DNA of 31,698 nt, taken from NCBI RefSeq assembly GCF_000314895.2, contig NZ_CM001773.1, forward strand, positions 447,977 through 479,674, in the 5' to 3' direction. The notes under the pieces are model-generated. The model was given only the letters and a program-made list of their open reading frames with translations. It was not told the DNA's origin and did no database searches. Shown one piece after another: positions 20,052-30,589 of the stretch; the stretch's first letter is position 1; the number at the start of each line of letters is the position of its first letter. This DNA is from Providencia sneebia DSM 19967 (GTDB taxonomy: Bacteria; Pseudomonadota; Gammaproteobacteria; Enterobacterales; Enterobacteriaceae). The translations under genes and the position numbers were made by a program.

Positions 20052-21509
20052 TTAGCGATTAAAGCGGCGTAATAGCCTGCTTTTTAACCCGGTATCGAAA
20101 CGCCAAATATGATCGAATATTTTCATGATACCGGGCTTCCCATAATTTGAAACTGATACCGCATGGAAGCGGTATTTTCCTATCTTCTGAAGGGATTTTA
20201 TCTTCTGTATTAATTCTTCTGGTAAACGTTGAGAGACGAAATCTGAAATTACAACAGCATCAGCATCTAGCCATTTTGGGGATTCCAAACGTTTTGCTGT
20301 TTCCTGTAAACAGCCAGCAAGATCAGTTCCACCTTTGAATGATTGATGTAAAAAACGGATACATTGCTCTAATCCATCGGTTGATAATAAATCGTAATGT
20401 ACCAATTCGGTTGAAAATAACATGATATGGCATGAACGATTATCAGCGAGAGCAATCTTCATCAACGCTAAACAAAATGCTTTAGCATAACGTTCATTTA
20501 GCCCACCCATAGAACCTGATGTATCAATACAAACTATGAATGGTCCTCGAGGTTGTTCCTCATCTGTATGATGAGTTACAGGACGTAATACACGTCTTTC
20601 TTGCCAACTTTCACCTTGTAATCGGTACGTAATGAGCTGTTTTTCTAATAACTTACGATAAAATTCAAATTCAATTTCTTCTAGCCCTAACATCGCCAAT
20701 TCAGTGGGCAGTAATCTTAAAATATCATCACTTTGTCTAATGCCATCAACTTGTTCCGGTACCGTTTCTGGCACTTTTTCCATAATGGTCATGGGCTCTA
20801 GGAGTACATTATCTTCTGGTAATGAACGAGCTGATTGGCTTCTACCTAATAGCTGTGCAATCTTTTCTAATTCGGGTTGCTGTTGTAAAAAATCACTATA
20901 GCTATTTAATAATTTATCGTTGTAACCTGAAGCCGTATTGATACCTTTACTTAAATCCCATAAACGGCCTGCCGCCCTTTCATTTTCACCTAATATTCTT
21001 TCTAAATTACCACTAAGTGCAAGCTGCTTTTGTAATTCAGCTAAAAGTTGCTCTTTTTCTTGTTCTAGCAAATTCTTATGTAATGTTGTGACTTGTAATA
21101 TTAAATTTATTCGCCAACGTTGCACAAAAAGCGTTTGTCTTGCACTGAGATTGTCTATTTTTCCTTTTGCGAGTTTGTCCGCTTCCATATAAAAAGGAGA
21201 ATCAATATTTTTTAATGTTTCAACTAACTCAGGTAGCTGATAGAAAAATTTCTCAGTGGCTAGCCCCAACGTTTGTTGATAAAGCTGAAATTCTTCTACG
21301 ATCTGCGGAGGCACAATGGTATCTTGCAACTTCTGTTTTATATCTTTTTTCCAATCAGATAAATCGCGTAATAAGGCTTTTTTTAATCTAGGGTGTTTTT
21401 CGAAGAATACCGCTAATTGAGGTGCAGCTAAAAGAGATATGATGATCTCTTCAATTAATTGACTTTCATTTACTGACAGAAGTAGGTCTAACGTGGCTAA
21501 ACTGAGCAT
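20052..21509 (-). CDS. viaA: ViaA, VWA-domain partner of RavA
   Basis: 485 aa (E. coli 483). The long helical N-terminal region (about 1-320) includes [20 protein letters not shown] and [20 protein letters not shown]. The C-terminal von Willebrand A domain has the MIDAS motif DTSGSMGG (329-336), the Thr of FKGGTDLAG, and VISDFVSQ. It ends [18 protein letters not shown]. ViaA stimulates RavA ATPase. In E. coli the pair is linked to respiratory complexes and aminoglycoside sensitivity. It starts 4 nt after ravA, so the two are an operon. Confidence 0.96.
   Translation of the reverse strand: MLSLATLDLLLSVNESQLIEEIIISLLAAPQLAVFFEKHPRLKKALLRDLSDWKKDIKQKLQDTIVPPQIVEEFQLYQQTLGLATEKFFYQLPELVETLKNIDSPFYMEADKLAKGKIDNLSARQTLFVQRWRINLILQVTTLHKNLLEQEKEQLLAELQKQLALSGNLERILGENERAAGRLWDLSKGINTASGYNDKLLNSYSDFLQQQPELEKIAQLLGRSQSARSLPEDNVLLEPMTIMEKVPETVPEQVDGIRQSDDILRLLPTELAMLGLEEIEFEFYRKLLEKQLITYRLQGESWQERRVLRPVTHHTDEEQPRGPFIVCIDTSGSMGGLNERYAKAFCLALMKIALADNRSCHIMLFSTELVHYDLLSTDGLEQCIRFLHQSFKGGTDLAGCLQETAKRLESPKWLDADAVVISDFVSQRLPEELIQKIKSLQKIGKYRFHAVSVSNYGKPGIMKIFDHIWRFDTGLKSRLLRRFNR
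20156..20179 (+). terminator. Possible asnA terminator inside the viaA coding sequence
   Basis: ATACCGC (20156-20162) pairs with GCGGTAT (20169-20175) over a 6-nt loop, followed by TTTTCC, about 105 nt after the asnA stop. The U-tract is short. A second inverted repeat, CCCGGTATC/GATACCGGG (20088-20096 and 20127-20135), lies before it. Either could end asnA transcripts antisense to viaA. Confidence 0.4.
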
Positions 21510-21513
21510 ATTA

Positions 21514-23025
21514 TTATCCCGCTTTGCCTGTCATTTGATTACGTAATTGCGTAAGCCTTTCTGTTAATTTGATAAAGCTAGATTCGATATCTGCAAGCCA
21601 ATTTGTTTCTATAAATAGATTTGGTTGCTGTTTTTCAAATTGGTAACGGGCAGATTGTATCTCACTTTGTATTTTATCAAGCTTATCAATCCATTCTGTA
21701 TTATCTATGTTACCTACAGTTGTCACTTGCTCTTGTAAATAAAGCGTTGAAGTTTGATGGCTAACATCAAGTAATTGTATTTGATTTAAATTATTAACTT
21801 CCGCAGCAATATTTTGGGCAAAGCCTATTCCATTAAGATGGGCAGAAAGCGTATCACCTTTAGTCAAAAATTGGGCAAGTGATTTTTTATCCATTGTGAT
21901 GAAAGTGACTTTTATATCATGCAACTGCAATGGTTTATGTAAAAACAGTGTCAGCCGTCCTTCTTGAATAGAGTCTGGAAGTGTATAAGATGGTCGACGA
22001 ACAAACATCGTACTGTTTTTATTCACTTTAAATGCATTTTGGTTGTGGTGTTCTTGCGTTGATGTTGTCCAATTTTGGTAGAGCAGTTCCATTTCACGTG
22101 ATAATTTTCTTTGTTGCCAGCCATCTTCTTCTAAAATTGTTTTTATCATACGCGGCAAAGCATTCATAGAATCCATGTCGTGCCATAAGCAGTCTTTTAA
22201 TAAAACAATATCGAGAGGAGAAATAGCACTACGACCATTAAAAAAGGCGCTCGCTTGCAGTAAATAAACGGCTTTTTTCCAACGTCTATCAGAGACATAA
22301 ATATGTTTATCTGTAGCATCAATTTGTTGGCGTAATTGATAAATCAACTCAAAACAGTGATCGGGCAGCAATATTTTAGGGATCTGTTGTTGCCACTCCT
22401 CATATTCTTCATTACTGATTTTTAAATGTTCTGGTACTAATGATTCCTCATTAGGTGATTTATTGGTGAGTAATGCTCGAAAATTTTGTTTTTCATGAAC
22501 TTTATCTAGCCAAATTCTTACTAGCATTCGGTCAAAAAGTGCTTCAAGGCTATTATCTGCATCAGGAAGTTCATTTGATGCTGTGACTAATAAACGCATA
22601 GGAATGAGACTTTCATCATCACCATTACGGAATTTACGCTCATTAATTGCTGTCAGTAGCGTATTTAAAATTGCAGGACCCGCTTTCCAAATTTCATCAA
22701 GGAAAACCACTTCTGCATCAGGTAGATATCCTTTCGTTAATCTTTGATAGCGCCCTTCATCTTTTAAAGCTTGAATGGATAATGGGCCAAAAATTTCTTC
22801 GGGTGTGGAAAAACGCGTCATTAAATATTCAAATGCATTTGCTTGATGAAATACATACTTCATGCGGCGAGCAATTAGGCTTTTTGCTATACCAGGAGGT
22901 CCCAATAGGAAAACACTTTCGCCACTAAGAGTTGCAAGTAAACACAAACGGATCGCTTGTTGACGTTCATATAAGCCATTTTCTAGGTAGTTGCTTAGTT
23001 GTGCAATGCGTTCTGCTAACTGCAT
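21514..23025 (-). CDS. ravA: RavA, MoxR-family AAA+ ATPase
   Basis: 503 aa from the ATG at 23025 (E. coli 498). The AAA+ module carries Walker A GPPGIAKS (42-49), Walker B VVFLDE (106-111) and sensor 1 [31 protein letters not shown] is the family signature. The less conserved C-terminus (LARA-type region that binds LdcI in E. coli) is present. The frame extends to a TTG at 23052, but AGGAA 5 nt before the ATG decides the start. In E. coli the K+ transporter gene kup separates ravA from rbsD; here it is absent and rbsD follows directly on the other strand. Confidence 0.96.
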   Translation of the reverse strand: MQLAERIAQLSNYLENGLYERQQAIRLCLLATLSGESVFLLGPPGIAKSLIARRMKYVFHQANAFEYLMTRFSTPEEIFGPLSIQALKDEGRYQRLTKGYLPDAEVVFLDEIWKAGPAILNTLLTAINERKFRNGDDESLIPMRLLVTASNELPDADNSLEALFDRMLVRIWLDKVHEKQNFRALLTNKSPNEESLVPEHLKISNEEYEEWQQQIPKILLPDHCFELIYQLRQQIDATDKHIYVSDRRWKKAVYLLQASAFFNGRSAISPLDIVLLKDCLWHDMDSMNALPRMIKTILEEDGWQQRKLSREMELLYQNWTTSTQEHHNQNAFKVNKNSTMFVRRPSYTLPDSIQEGRLTLFLHKPLQLHDIKVTFITMDKKSLAQFLTKGDTLSAHLNGIGFAQNIAAEVNNLNQIQLLDVSHQTSTLYLQEQVTTVGNIDNTEWIDKLDKIQSEIQSARYQFEKQQPNLFIETNWLADIESSFIKLTERLTQLRNQMTGKAG

Positions 23026-23190
23026 ATGCTTTCCTTTATTATTTAGGGTCAATCCACTAAGTTATCTATTGAATGATTAATTTTGCAACGAATTTTAATT
23101 TTTTTCTGTGATACTTATTAATAACTAATAAAACCGATTCAGCAATAATATTATCAAGGCTCCCCAGTTTTTTGTCTGTTTTCTAAACAA

Positions 23191-23202
23191 CGAAACGTTT
23201 CG
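23191..23202. promoter_or_regulatory. RbsR operator O1 (upstream, 12-bp palindrome)
   Basis: CGAAACGTTTCG is a perfect LacI/GalR-type palindrome, identical to the core of the downstream operator and of the known E. coli RbsR site. It is centred 78 bp upstream of O2. Confidence 0.75.
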
Positions 23203-23214
23203 ATAATGATCACA
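23199..23214. promoter_or_regulatory. Putative CRP site of the rbs promoter
   Basis: TTCGA-TAATGA-TCACA has one perfect half-site (TCACA, 23210-23214) and one weak half. It is centred near 23206.5, about -60 from the predicted start, a normal class I distance. It overlaps operator O1. Confidence 0.5.
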
Positions 23215-23231
23215 AATCTCACCTAACAATA

Positions 23232-23259
23232 TTGAGTTGTTGGTTTTCTTATCTATGAT
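23232..23259 (+). promoter_or_regulatory. Candidate rbs operon promoter
   Basis: TTGAGT (23232-23237), 16 nt, TATGAT (23254-23259). The predicted start near 23266 is at the left edge of operator O2, so bound RbsR would block it. Confidence 0.6.
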
Positions 23260-23265
23260 TATTTT

Positions 23266-23283
23266 TAGCGAAACGTTTCGCTA
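23266..23283. promoter_or_regulatory. RbsR operator O2 (18-bp perfect palindrome)
   Basis: TAGCGAAACGTTTCGCTA is a perfect 18-bp palindrome whose 16-bp core equals the E. coli rbs operator. It lies across the predicted transcription start, 22 nt before rbsD. Confidence 0.9.
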
Positions 23284-23305
23284 GCAAGATAACGGTAGGA
23301 AAATA

Positions 23306-23725
23306 ATGAAAAAAGGTGTTTTGCTAAATTCTAATATTTCATCGGTAATCGCAAAATTAGGACATACTGACCATATCACCCTTGCTGATGCTGGGTTGCC
23401 TATTCCGTCACAAGTTGAGCGTATTGATTTAGCTGTGACACAAGGATTACCTGATTTCATGTCCGTTCTTAGCGTGATAACACAAGAAATGCAGGTTGAA
23501 AAAGCAATTTTGGCGGAAGAGATAAATACCATTAATCCTGAAATGAAAAATAGGATATTGGCCCATTTAGATTTATTAGCTCAAATGCAAGGAAAACCGA
23601 TTGATGTGGAGTTTTGTGATCATGAAAATCTAAAAAAAATAACTCATGACAGCAAAGCGGTCATTAGAACTGGGGAATGTTCACCTTTTGCTAACGTGAT
23701 CCTCTGCTCCGGTGTGACTTTCTGA
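23306..23725 (+). CDS. rbsD: D-ribose pyranase
   Basis: 139 aa, as in E. coli. It starts [20 protein letters not shown], with the catalytic His near 20, and ends [19 protein letters not shown]. RbsD interconverts the beta-pyranose and beta-furanose forms of ribose so that RbsK can use it. AGGA precedes the ATG. It is the first gene of the ribose operon. Confidence 0.95.
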   Translation: MKKGVLLNSNISSVIAKLGHTDHITLADAGLPIPSQVERIDLAVTQGLPDFMSVLSVITQEMQVEKAILAEEINTINPEMKNRILAHLDLLAQMQGKPIDVEFCDHENLKKITHDSKAVIRTGECSPFANVILCSGVTF

Positions 23726-23732
23726 GGTGTAT

Positions 23733-25247
23733 ATGCAACCTTTACTGGAACTTATCGGCATTGATAAATCTTTTCCCGGAGTTAAAGCATTAAGTGGTGC
23801 TGCATTAAATGTTTATCCCGGAAAAGTGATGGCACTTGTTGGGGAAAATGGTGCCGGCAAATCAACAATGATGAAAGTCCTTACTGGTATCTATAATAAA
23901 GATGCTGGTGCTATTCGCTATTTAGGGAATGAAGTCAGCTTCCAAGGACCGAAATATTCACAAGAAGCTGGAATAGGGATTATTCATCAAGAATTAAACT
24001 TAATTCCGGAACTCACCATTGCTGAAAATATTTTTCTTGGTCGTGAATTTGTCAATAAGTTTGGCAAAATTGACTGGAAAACCATGTTTAGTGAATCTGA
24101 TAAATTACTAAAACGCCTAAATCTTAATTATGACAGCCGCCAATTGATTTGCCATTTGTCTATTGGTGAGCAGCAAATGGTTGAAATAGCAAAAGTCCTA
24201 AGCTTTGAATCCAAAGTAATTATCATGGATGAGCCGACAGATGCTTTAACGGATACTGAAACAGCATCTTTATTTAAAGTCATCAAAGAGTTGAAATCTC
24301 AAGGTTGTGGCATTGTCTATATTTCCCATCGTTTAAAAGAGATCTTTGAAATTTGTGATGATGTGACAGTTTTTCGCGATGGACAATTTATAGGTGAAAA
24401 AGCGGTTAACGAACTTGAAGAAGATACATTAATTGAAATGATGGTTGGCCGTAAATTAGAAGATCAATATCCACGTATTCAAATTCCTACAGGTGATATC
24501 CGCCTACAAATCGACAATATTTCAGGTCCTGGTGTTGATAATGCGAGTTTTTCATTACATTCAGGCGAAATTCTCGGTATATCAGGCTTAATGGGGTCTG
24601 GCCGAACCGAATTGATGAAAATTATCTACGGTGCTGCTTTGAAAAAATCGGGTGAAATCAGAATTGAAGGAAAAAGCATTAACTTAAAAACCCCACAAGA
24701 TGGATTAAATAACGGAATTGTTTACATATCAGAAGACAGAAAACGTGATGGATTAATTTTAGGTATGTCCGTGAAAGAAAACATGTCCTTAACGGCACTA
24801 CGGTATTTTAGCCAAGCGGGTGGGATGCTTAAGCATAAAGAAGAGCAGCAAACTGTGGGTGATTTTATTCGATTATTCAATATTAAAACACCTTCTATGG
24901 ATCAAATCATAGGTCATTTGTCTGGGGGGAATCAGCAAAAAGTTGCGATAGCGCGCGGATTAATGACAAGACCTAAGATATTGATTTTAGATGAACCAAC
25001 TCGTGGCGTGGATGTTGGCGCTAAAAAAGAGATCTATCAGTTAATTAATCAATTTAAAAAAGAAGGTCTTAGCATCATTCTGGTTTCATCTGAAATGCCT
25101 GAGGTCATGGGGATGAGTGACAGAATTCTTGTGATGCATGAAGGCCATATTAGTGGTGAATTTTCAGCTAAAGAGGCAACACAAGAAGCGCTTATGGCCG
25201 CCGCAGTAGGCAAAAATTACAGCTCAGTTCAGGAGTTATCAGCATGA
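23733..25247 (+). CDS. rbsA: Ribose ABC transporter ATP-binding protein
   Basis: 504 aa from the ATG at 23733 (E. coli 501), two ABC modules in tandem. The first has Walker A GENGAGKS (37-44), signature [13 protein letters not shown] and Walker [13 protein letters not shown]. The second has a degenerate P-loop (GLMGSGRTE), signature [14 protein letters not shown] and [15 protein letters not shown]. This asymmetry is normal for sugar importers of the CUT2 class. An in-frame GTG at 23727 is possible, but GAGG at 23724-23727 is placed for the ATG. The stop overlaps the rbsC start by 4 nt. Confidence 0.96.
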   Translation: MQPLLELIGIDKSFPGVKALSGAALNVYPGKVMALVGENGAGKSTMMKVLTGIYNKDAGAIRYLGNEVSFQGPKYSQEAGIGIIHQELNLIPELTIAENIFLGREFVNKFGKIDWKTMFSESDKLLKRLNLNYDSRQLICHLSIGEQQMVEIAKVLSFESKVIIMDEPTDALTDTETASLFKVIKELKSQGCGIVYISHRLKEIFEICDDVTVFRDGQFIGEKAVNELEEDTLIEMMVGRKLEDQYPRIQIPTGDIRLQIDNISGPGVDNASFSLHSGEILGISGLMGSGRTELMKIIYGAALKKSGEIRIEGKSINLKTPQDGLNNGIVYISEDRKRDGLILGMSVKENMSLTALRYFSQAGGMLKHKEEQQTVGDFIRLFNIKTPSMDQIIGHLSGGNQQKVAIARGLMTRPKILILDEPTRGVDVGAKKEIYQLINQFKKEGLSIILVSSEMPEVMGMSDRILVMHEGHISGEFSAKEATQEALMAAAVGKNYSSVQELSA

Positions 25248-26206
25248 GTTCAAATACGGCAACATCAAAACGCTGGTTTAGTAAAGAGTGGTTAATGGAG
25301 CAAAAATCATTAATTGCTCTACTTATTTTAATTGCAATTGTCTCGTCATTAAGCCCTAACTTTTTCACAATTAATAATTTATTCAATATATTACAACAAA
25401 CTTCAGTCAACGCAATTATGGCTGTTGGCATGACTTTAGTGATCCTGACTTCGGGGATTGATTTATCTGTAGGTTCATTATTGGCTTTAACTGGTGCTGT
25501 TGCTGCATCTATGGTTGGGGCTGATGTTAATGCTTTTGTCGCGGTTGGCGGCGCATTAGCACTTGGTGCTGCAATTGGTGCATGTACAGGGGTGATTGTC
25601 TCAAAAGGGAAAGTCCAAGCCTTTATTGCCACTCTAGTCATGATGTTATTACTGCGTGGTGTTACCCGCGTCTATACTGACGGTAGCCCTATTAATACAG
25701 GTTTTAGTGATAATGCGGATGTGTTTGGTTGGTTTGGTATCGGTCGCCCACTAGGTATGCCAACACCTGTTTGGCTAATGATTATTGTCTTTATTGCCGC
25801 ATGGTATTTACTGCACCACACTCGCTTAGGTCGTTATATTTATGCTTTAGGCGGAAATGAGGCTGCCACGCGTTTATCTGGCATCAATGTTGATCGTATT
25901 AAAATAATTGTTTATGCCTTGTGTGGCTTATTAGCCGCACTAGCGAGTGTGATTGAAGTTGCTCGACTTTCCTCTGCACAACCAATGGCAGGTAATGGGT
26001 ATGAATTAGATGCCATTGCAGCTGTTGTTCTTGGTGGAACAAGTTTGGCTGGGGGAAAAGGCCGAATTGTTGGTACTTTGATTGGGGCACTGATCTTAGG
26101 CTTTTTAAATAATGGATTAAACTTATTAGGAATATCATCAAATTATCAGATGATTGTGAAGGCTGTCGTTATTTTATTAGCTGTTCTTGTTGATAATAAA
26201 AAGTAA
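25244..26206 (+). CDS. rbsC: Ribose ABC transporter permease
   Basis: 320 aa (E. coli 321), eight or more membrane helices. Family blocks include [54 protein letters not shown] (the ATPase-contact loop) and [20 protein letters not shown]. It forms the inner-membrane channel with RbsA and RbsB. ATGA overlap with rbsA indicates coupled translation. Confidence 0.96.
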   Translation: MSSNTATSKRWFSKEWLMEQKSLIALLILIAIVSSLSPNFFTINNLFNILQQTSVNAIMAVGMTLVILTSGIDLSVGSLLALTGAVAASMVGADVNAFVAVGGALALGAAIGACTGVIVSKGKVQAFIATLVMMLLLRGVTRVYTDGSPINTGFSDNADVFGWFGIGRPLGMPTPVWLMIIVFIAAWYLLHHTRLGRYIYALGGNEAATRLSGINVDRIKIIVYALCGLLAALASVIEVARLSSAQPMAGNGYELDAIAAVVLGGTSLAGGKGRIVGTLIGALILGFLNNGLNLLGISSNYQMIVKAVVILLAVLVDNKK

Positions 26207-26241
26207 TTTCTCTACTACCCTACAACTGCAGGAAAATGATA

Positions 26242-27132
26242 ATGAAAATGAAAAAACTCGCCACCTTGTTATCTGCGGTAGCATTAAGTGCAACAGTTAG
26301 CATGAATGCAATGGCAAAAGATAGTATTGCACTTGTCATTTCGACATTGAATAATCCATTCTTTGTCACAATGAAAGATAGCGCGCAAAAAGAAGCAGAT
26401 AAACTCGGTTATGAATTAATAGTATTAGATTCTCAAGATAATCCCGCAAAAGAGTTAGCCAACGTACAGGATTTGACTGTTCGTGGAACAAAATTAATGC
26501 TGATTAACCCAACTGATTCAGATGCGGTTGGAAATGCGATTATAATGGCAAACCAAGCAAAGATTCCGGTCATTACGCTAGATCGTGCAGCAAATAAAGG
26601 TGAAGTCATTAGCCATGTTGCCTCGGATAACCGTATGGGCGGTAAAATGGCTGCGGATTACATTGCAGAAAAAATAGGAAATGATGCTAAAGTTATTCAA
26701 TTAGAAGGCATTTCAGGAACTTCAGCTGCCCGTGAACGCGGTGAAGGCTTTAATGCTGGGGCAAAAGAGCATAAATTTAATATATTAGCTAGCCAACCCG
26801 CTGATTTTGATAGAACAAAAGGTTTGAACGTGATGCAAAATTTGTTAACTGCACATCCAACCGTTCAAGCTGTATTCGCACAAAATGATGAAATGGCATT
26901 AGGTGCATTAAGAGCTTTACAAACTGCTGGGCGTGATGACGTATTAGTTGTTGGTTTTGATGGAACCAATGATGGTATTAAAGCAGTTGAAGGTGGCAAA
27001 TTGGGTGCGACTATAGCGCAACGCCCTGACCAAATAGGTATTGTTGGAATAGAAATTGCCGATAAAGTGTTAAAAGGTGAAAAAGTTGAAGCAACTGTTC
27101 CCGTTGAATTAGAACTGGTTGTCAAAAAATAA
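26242..27132 (+). CDS. rbsB: Periplasmic ribose-binding protein
   Basis: 296 aa from the ATG at 26242, the E. coli length. The signal peptide [19 protein letters not shown] ends near ANAMA-type MNAMA, with mature protein from KDSIALV. The type I periplasmic fold shows [33 protein letters not shown] and [20 protein letters not shown]. It also delivers ribose to the Trg chemoreceptor in E. coli. The frame opens at an ATG at 26236, but AGGA (26230-26233) is only 2 nt from it and 8 nt from the chosen ATG. Confidence 0.96.
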   Translation: MKMKKLATLLSAVALSATVSMNAMAKDSIALVISTLNNPFFVTMKDSAQKEADKLGYELIVLDSQDNPAKELANVQDLTVRGTKLMLINPTDSDAVGNAIIMANQAKIPVITLDRAANKGEVISHVASDNRMGGKMAADYIAEKIGNDAKVIQLEGISGTSAARERGEGFNAGAKEHKFNILASQPADFDRTKGLNVMQNLLTAHPTVQAVFAQNDEMALGALRALQTAGRDDVLVVGFDGTNDGIKAVEGGKLGATIAQRPDQIGIVGIEIADKVLKGEKVEATVPVELELVVKK

Positions 27133-27141
27133 AAAATATTT

Positions 27142-27167
27142 AACCGCTGTTAATTATGGCAGCGGTT
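27142..27167 (+). terminator. rbsB-rbsK intercistronic stem-loop
   Basis: AACCGCTG (27142-27149) pairs with CAGCGGTT (27160-27167) over a 10-nt loop, followed by TATTCTATTT. It could partly terminate transcription or protect the 3' end of rbsB mRNA, allowing more binding protein than kinase. Confidence 0.6.
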
Positions 27168-27206
27168 TATTCTATTTGCAGAGCCAAAAAGCAAAAGGAA
27201 ATAGAG

Positions 27207-28139
27207 ATGATGGAACCCGCCAAACTCGTCGTTTTAGGCAGCATTAATGCTGATCATATTCTTAATATTGCACAATTCCCACTTCCCGGAGAAACCGTTA
27301 GGGGTAATCATTATCAGGTTGCGTTTGGAGGAAAAGGGGCAAATCAAGCTGTTGCAGCTGGGCGCAGTGGTGCAGATATTACATTTATTGCTTGTGTTGG
27401 CGATGATGATCTCGGGCTGAATATTAAAAAGCAGCTTCAACACGATAAAATTCAAATTGATTGCATTGATACCATCCAAAATGAAACAACGGGTGTTGCG
27501 CTAATTTTTGTAAACCAACAAGGTGAAAATGTTATCGGTATTCATGCTGGAGCAAATGCATGTTTAACTAAAGATAAAGTCACTACTTATCAGCAAAAAA
27601 TTATGCAAGCAGATGCAATCTTAATGCAGCTGGAATCCCCTATTGAAACTGTTCAATTAGCGGCTGAGATTGCAAAGAAAAATAATACTAAAGTGATCCT
27701 CAATCCTGCACCTGCTCAGACACTTTCAGATAATCTTTTATCTTTGATAGATATTATTACACCCAATGAAACTGAGGCTGAATATTTAACAGGAATTGCG
27801 GTAAAAGATGATCAAGGTGCCGAGGCCGCAGCTCAAGCCTTACATGATAAAGGGATCAGTAAGGTCATTATCACATTAGGTGCTAGAGGTGTTTGGTTTA
27901 GTGAAAAGGGTAAAAAAGGCCAAATTATTGCTGGATTTAAGGTTGAAGCTATCGATACTATTGCCGCAGGAGATACCTTTAACGGCGCTTATGTAACAGC
28001 TTTACTTGAAGGAAAAAATGATACTGAAGCAATTATTTTTGCACATGCCGCTGCTGCTATTGCCGTAACGCGAGCAGGTGCGCAACCTTCAGTTCCATGG
28101 CGTAGTGAAATCGATACATTTTTAACTCAACAGGAATAA
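27207..28139 (+). CDS. rbsK: Ribokinase
   Basis: 310 aa from the ATG at 27207 (E. coli 309). The PfkB-family N-terminal motif is VAFGGKGANQAVAAGRSGAD (about 38-57). The C-terminal motif DTIAAGDTFNGA (250-261) holds the catalytic base Asp256. NPAPA and ITPNETEAEYLTG are family blocks. It makes ribose-5-phosphate. The frame opens earlier at 27156, but AGGA at 27196-27199 and the family length select 27207; the earlier start would overlap the intercistronic hairpin. Confidence 0.95.
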   Translation: MMEPAKLVVLGSINADHILNIAQFPLPGETVRGNHYQVAFGGKGANQAVAAGRSGADITFIACVGDDDLGLNIKKQLQHDKIQIDCIDTIQNETTGVALIFVNQQGENVIGIHAGANACLTKDKVTTYQQKIMQADAILMQLESPIETVQLAAEIAKKNNTKVILNPAPAQTLSDNLLSLIDIITPNETEAEYLTGIAVKDDQGAEAAAQALHDKGISKVIITLGARGVWFSEKGKKGQIIAGFKVEAIDTIAAGDTFNGAYVTALLEGKNDTEAIIFAHAAAAIAVTRAGAQPSVPWRSEIDTFLTQQE

Positions 28140-28142
28140 TGT

Positions 28143-29144
28143 GTGGCAACAATGAAAGATGTTGCACGCCTTGCTGGTGTGTCTACATCCACAGTTTCTC
28201 ATGTGATTAATCAAAATCGTTACGTTAGCGAAAGTGTGACGTTACGAGTAAAAAATGCCATTTTACAGCTAAATTATGCACCTTCTGCTGTAGCTAGAAG
28301 TTTAAAAATAAATCGAACTAATACGATAGGGATGTTGTTAACAGCAAGTAATAACCCTTTTTATGCGGAGGTTGTTCGGGGCGTTGAGCGCAGTTGTTAT
28401 GAACGAGGCTATAGCTTAATTTTATGTAATACCGAAGGCGACCTTCAACGTATGAACCATAGTTTAGAGACGTTATTACAAAAACGTGTCGATGGTTTAT
28501 TGATTATGTGCACAGAAGTTCAAGGACCGTCAAAAGAAGTCCTTTCCCGTTACCCAGCCGTTCCTACTGTAATGATGGATTGGTCTCCTTTTGATTCAGC
28601 GGGTGATATCATTCAAGATAATTCGTTTCTTGGTGGTGAAATAGCGGCTCGTTATTTAATAGAGGCAGGTTTTAAACATATTGCTTGTATTTCTGGACCG
28701 CAAGATAAGTCGCCAGCTCGAGCGCGTTTTTTAGGGTTCATGTCAGCCATGAAAGAAGCCGATGTAAATATTCCTGATGAATATATTATTTTTAGTGATT
28801 TTGAGTTTGCGGGTGGCTTTAACTCAATGAACCAATTGTTAGAATTAAAAAATCCGCCACAAGCTATCTTTGCAGGAAATGATGCAATGGCAGTTGGCGC
28901 TTATCAGGCCATTTTTCGCAAAGGGTTAAATGTACCGAATGATATTTCTATCATCGGATATGATGATATTGATTTATCATCCTATATGATCCCACCTTTA
29001 ACTACTATTCATCAGCCTAAAGATGAGCTTGGCAAATTAGCGGTAGATCAATTAATTTTTAGGATGGATAACCCAGAAGCTGATATTAATGTTTTAGTTT
29101 TGACGCCCAAGCTGATTGAGCGCCAATCTGTTAAACGATATTAG
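28143..29144 (+). CDS. rbsR: Ribose operon repressor RbsR (LacI family)
   Basis: 333 aa (E. coli 330), GTG start at 28143 with AGGA 7 nt upstream. The N-terminal helix-turn-helix and hinge are [20 protein letters not shown] and [11 protein letters not shown]. The periplasmic-binding-like core contains [20 protein letters not shown] and [21 protein letters not shown]. It should bind the two CGAAACGTTTCG sites before rbsD and release with ribose. The stop codon overlaps the stop of convergent hsrA (shared TTAG). Confidence 0.95.
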   Translation: MATMKDVARLAGVSTSTVSHVINQNRYVSESVTLRVKNAILQLNYAPSAVARSLKINRTNTIGMLLTASNNPFYAEVVRGVERSCYERGYSLILCNTEGDLQRMNHSLETLLQKRVDGLLIMCTEVQGPSKEVLSRYPAVPTVMMDWSPFDSAGDIIQDNSFLGGEIAARYLIEAGFKHIACISGPQDKSPARARFLGFMSAMKEADVNIPDEYIIFSDFEFAGGFNSMNQLLELKNPPQAIFAGNDAMAVGAYQAIFRKGLNVPNDISIIGYDDIDLSSYMIPPLTTIHQPKDELGKLAVDQLIFRMDNPEADINVLVLTPKLIERQSVKRY

Positions 29145-30541
29145 CCATTATCTTGGGATTTATTCTTTATTAGGTTTTGACCATCTGTTTTGCCTAATAA
29201 TAAGAATACAAAAGCGGATACCAGTGTGATTGCGCCGACTGTAATAAAAGTATAGTGGAAATTATCAACAGTGTTGCCATCTGTCCATCCACTGTAAAAA
29301 TTCAGTATTGATGCGCTGACTGCAATACCAAAACTTATTGATAATTGTTGTGTCACAGCTAGCATGCTATTTCCTGAACTTGCATTATTATCTGTTAAAT
29401 CGGCTAAGCAAATGGTGTTCATTGCTGTAAATTGGGTCGACATAAACATGCCGAGAACAAATAACGGAATGATAAGTAAATAGATAGACATACTTGGTGT
29501 TTGAAGGGCGAACTGAGCTATCATAAAACCAATAATCAGTGTGACAACAAAAAGCGTTGTTCTATAACCATATTTGGTCAGAACTCGAGTTACAGAAGAT
29601 TTAGCCAGGATTGACCCTACTGCCATTGGTGCCATCATCATACCTGAAACTACAGCTTCATAACCAAAACCTACTTGTAGCATTAATGGCATTAAAAAGG
29701 GAATACTACCTGTCCCTAAACGGGTCGCGAGATTACCGCTAATTCCTATGCTAAATGTACGTGTTTTAAATAAATTGAGTGGAATAATGGCATGCCGGAT
29801 ATGTTTCGCATGAAAAATATAGAGTATTAAACAGAGAAAGCCGCCTAAAACAAGAGATGCAGGAATATAAGTTGATAGTGATTTATCCCCAAATAGATCA
29901 AGACTGACGGATAACATGACTAAGCCGAAACCAAATAGAATAAAGCCAAGCACATCAAACTTACGTTTTGGCATTTTAAAGTCAGGCATATATTTCAGCG
30001 CATACAAAATACCTAATATCCCTATAGGGATATTGATGATAAATATCCAATGCCATGTTACATAAGTCACGAGAATACCACCAAGGAGAGGGCCTAAAAT
30101 GGGGCCGACTAATCCTGGAATGGTGACAAAATTAAGTATGGGCAATAATTCACTTCTTGGGTATGCACGTAAGAGAGCAAGACGCGCTACCGGCATCATC
30201 ATTGCGCCACCAATCCCTTGGATCACGCGTGATGTCACCAAAAAGGTGAGTGAAGGAGATAATGCACAAAGTAGAGAGCCTAGTGAAAATAAGGATACAG
30301 CTAGGATAAAAATACGGCGAGTACCAAATCTATCCGCAAACCAGCCACTAACCGGTATAAGAAGAGCAACTGTCAATGTATAGCTGATAATTGCTGATTG
30401 CATTGCTAGTGGAGAATGATGAAGACTTTTGGCTATATCAGGCAAAGCAGTATTCAATATCGTTGCATCAAGTGCTTGCATAAAAAAAGCCATCGCGGCT
30501 ATCCATGGCAAACCTGACATACTTTTCGCTGTTTTTAACAT
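29141..30541 (-). CDS. hsrA: MFS transporter HsrA (14-TM, DHA2 type)
   Basis: 466 aa (E. coli about 475). The start region is [20 protein letters not shown] with the DHA2 motif [12 protein letters not shown]. The loop 2-3 motif is [11 protein letters not shown], the antiporter motif C is [10 protein letters not shown], and there are about fourteen hydrophobic segments. The substrate is unknown; in E. coli overexpression alters homocysteine resistance-related phenotypes, which is the origin of the name. AGG a short way upstream supports the ATG. It is 48 nt downstream of yieP on the same strand, so the pair is probably an operon controlled by YieP. It is the second DHA2 exporter in the window, after the broken one near 1.6-3.1 kb. 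Confidence 0.93.
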   Translation of the reverse strand: MLKTAKSMSGLPWIAAMAFFMQALDATILNTALPDIAKSLHHSPLAMQSAIISYTLTVALLIPVSGWFADRFGTRRIFILAVSLFSLGSLLCALSPSLTFLVTSRVIQGIGGAMMMPVARLALLRAYPRSELLPILNFVTIPGLVGPILGPLLGGILVTYVTWHWIFIINIPIGILGILYALKYMPDFKMPKRKFDVLGFILFGFGLVMLSVSLDLFGDKSLSTYIPASLVLGGFLCLILYIFHAKHIRHAIIPLNLFKTRTFSIGISGNLATRLGTGSIPFLMPLMLQVGFGYEAVVSGMMMAPMAVGSILAKSSVTRVLTKYGYRTTLFVVTLIIGFMIAQFALQTPSMSIYLLIIPLFVLGMFMSTQFTAMNTICLADLTDNNASSGNSMLAVTQQLSISFGIAVSASILNFYSGWTDGNTVDNFHYTFITVGAITLVSAFVFLLLGKTDGQNLIKNKSQDNG

Positions 30542-30589
30542 CGGTAACCTATCAATAAAAAGTTAAAACCAAAACGGGTCAATCTCGTA

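Noticed and set aside
27156..27206. 17-residue N-terminal extension of RbsK
   Set aside because: It overlaps the intercistronic hairpin, lacks a ribosome site and is not part of the ribokinase family.
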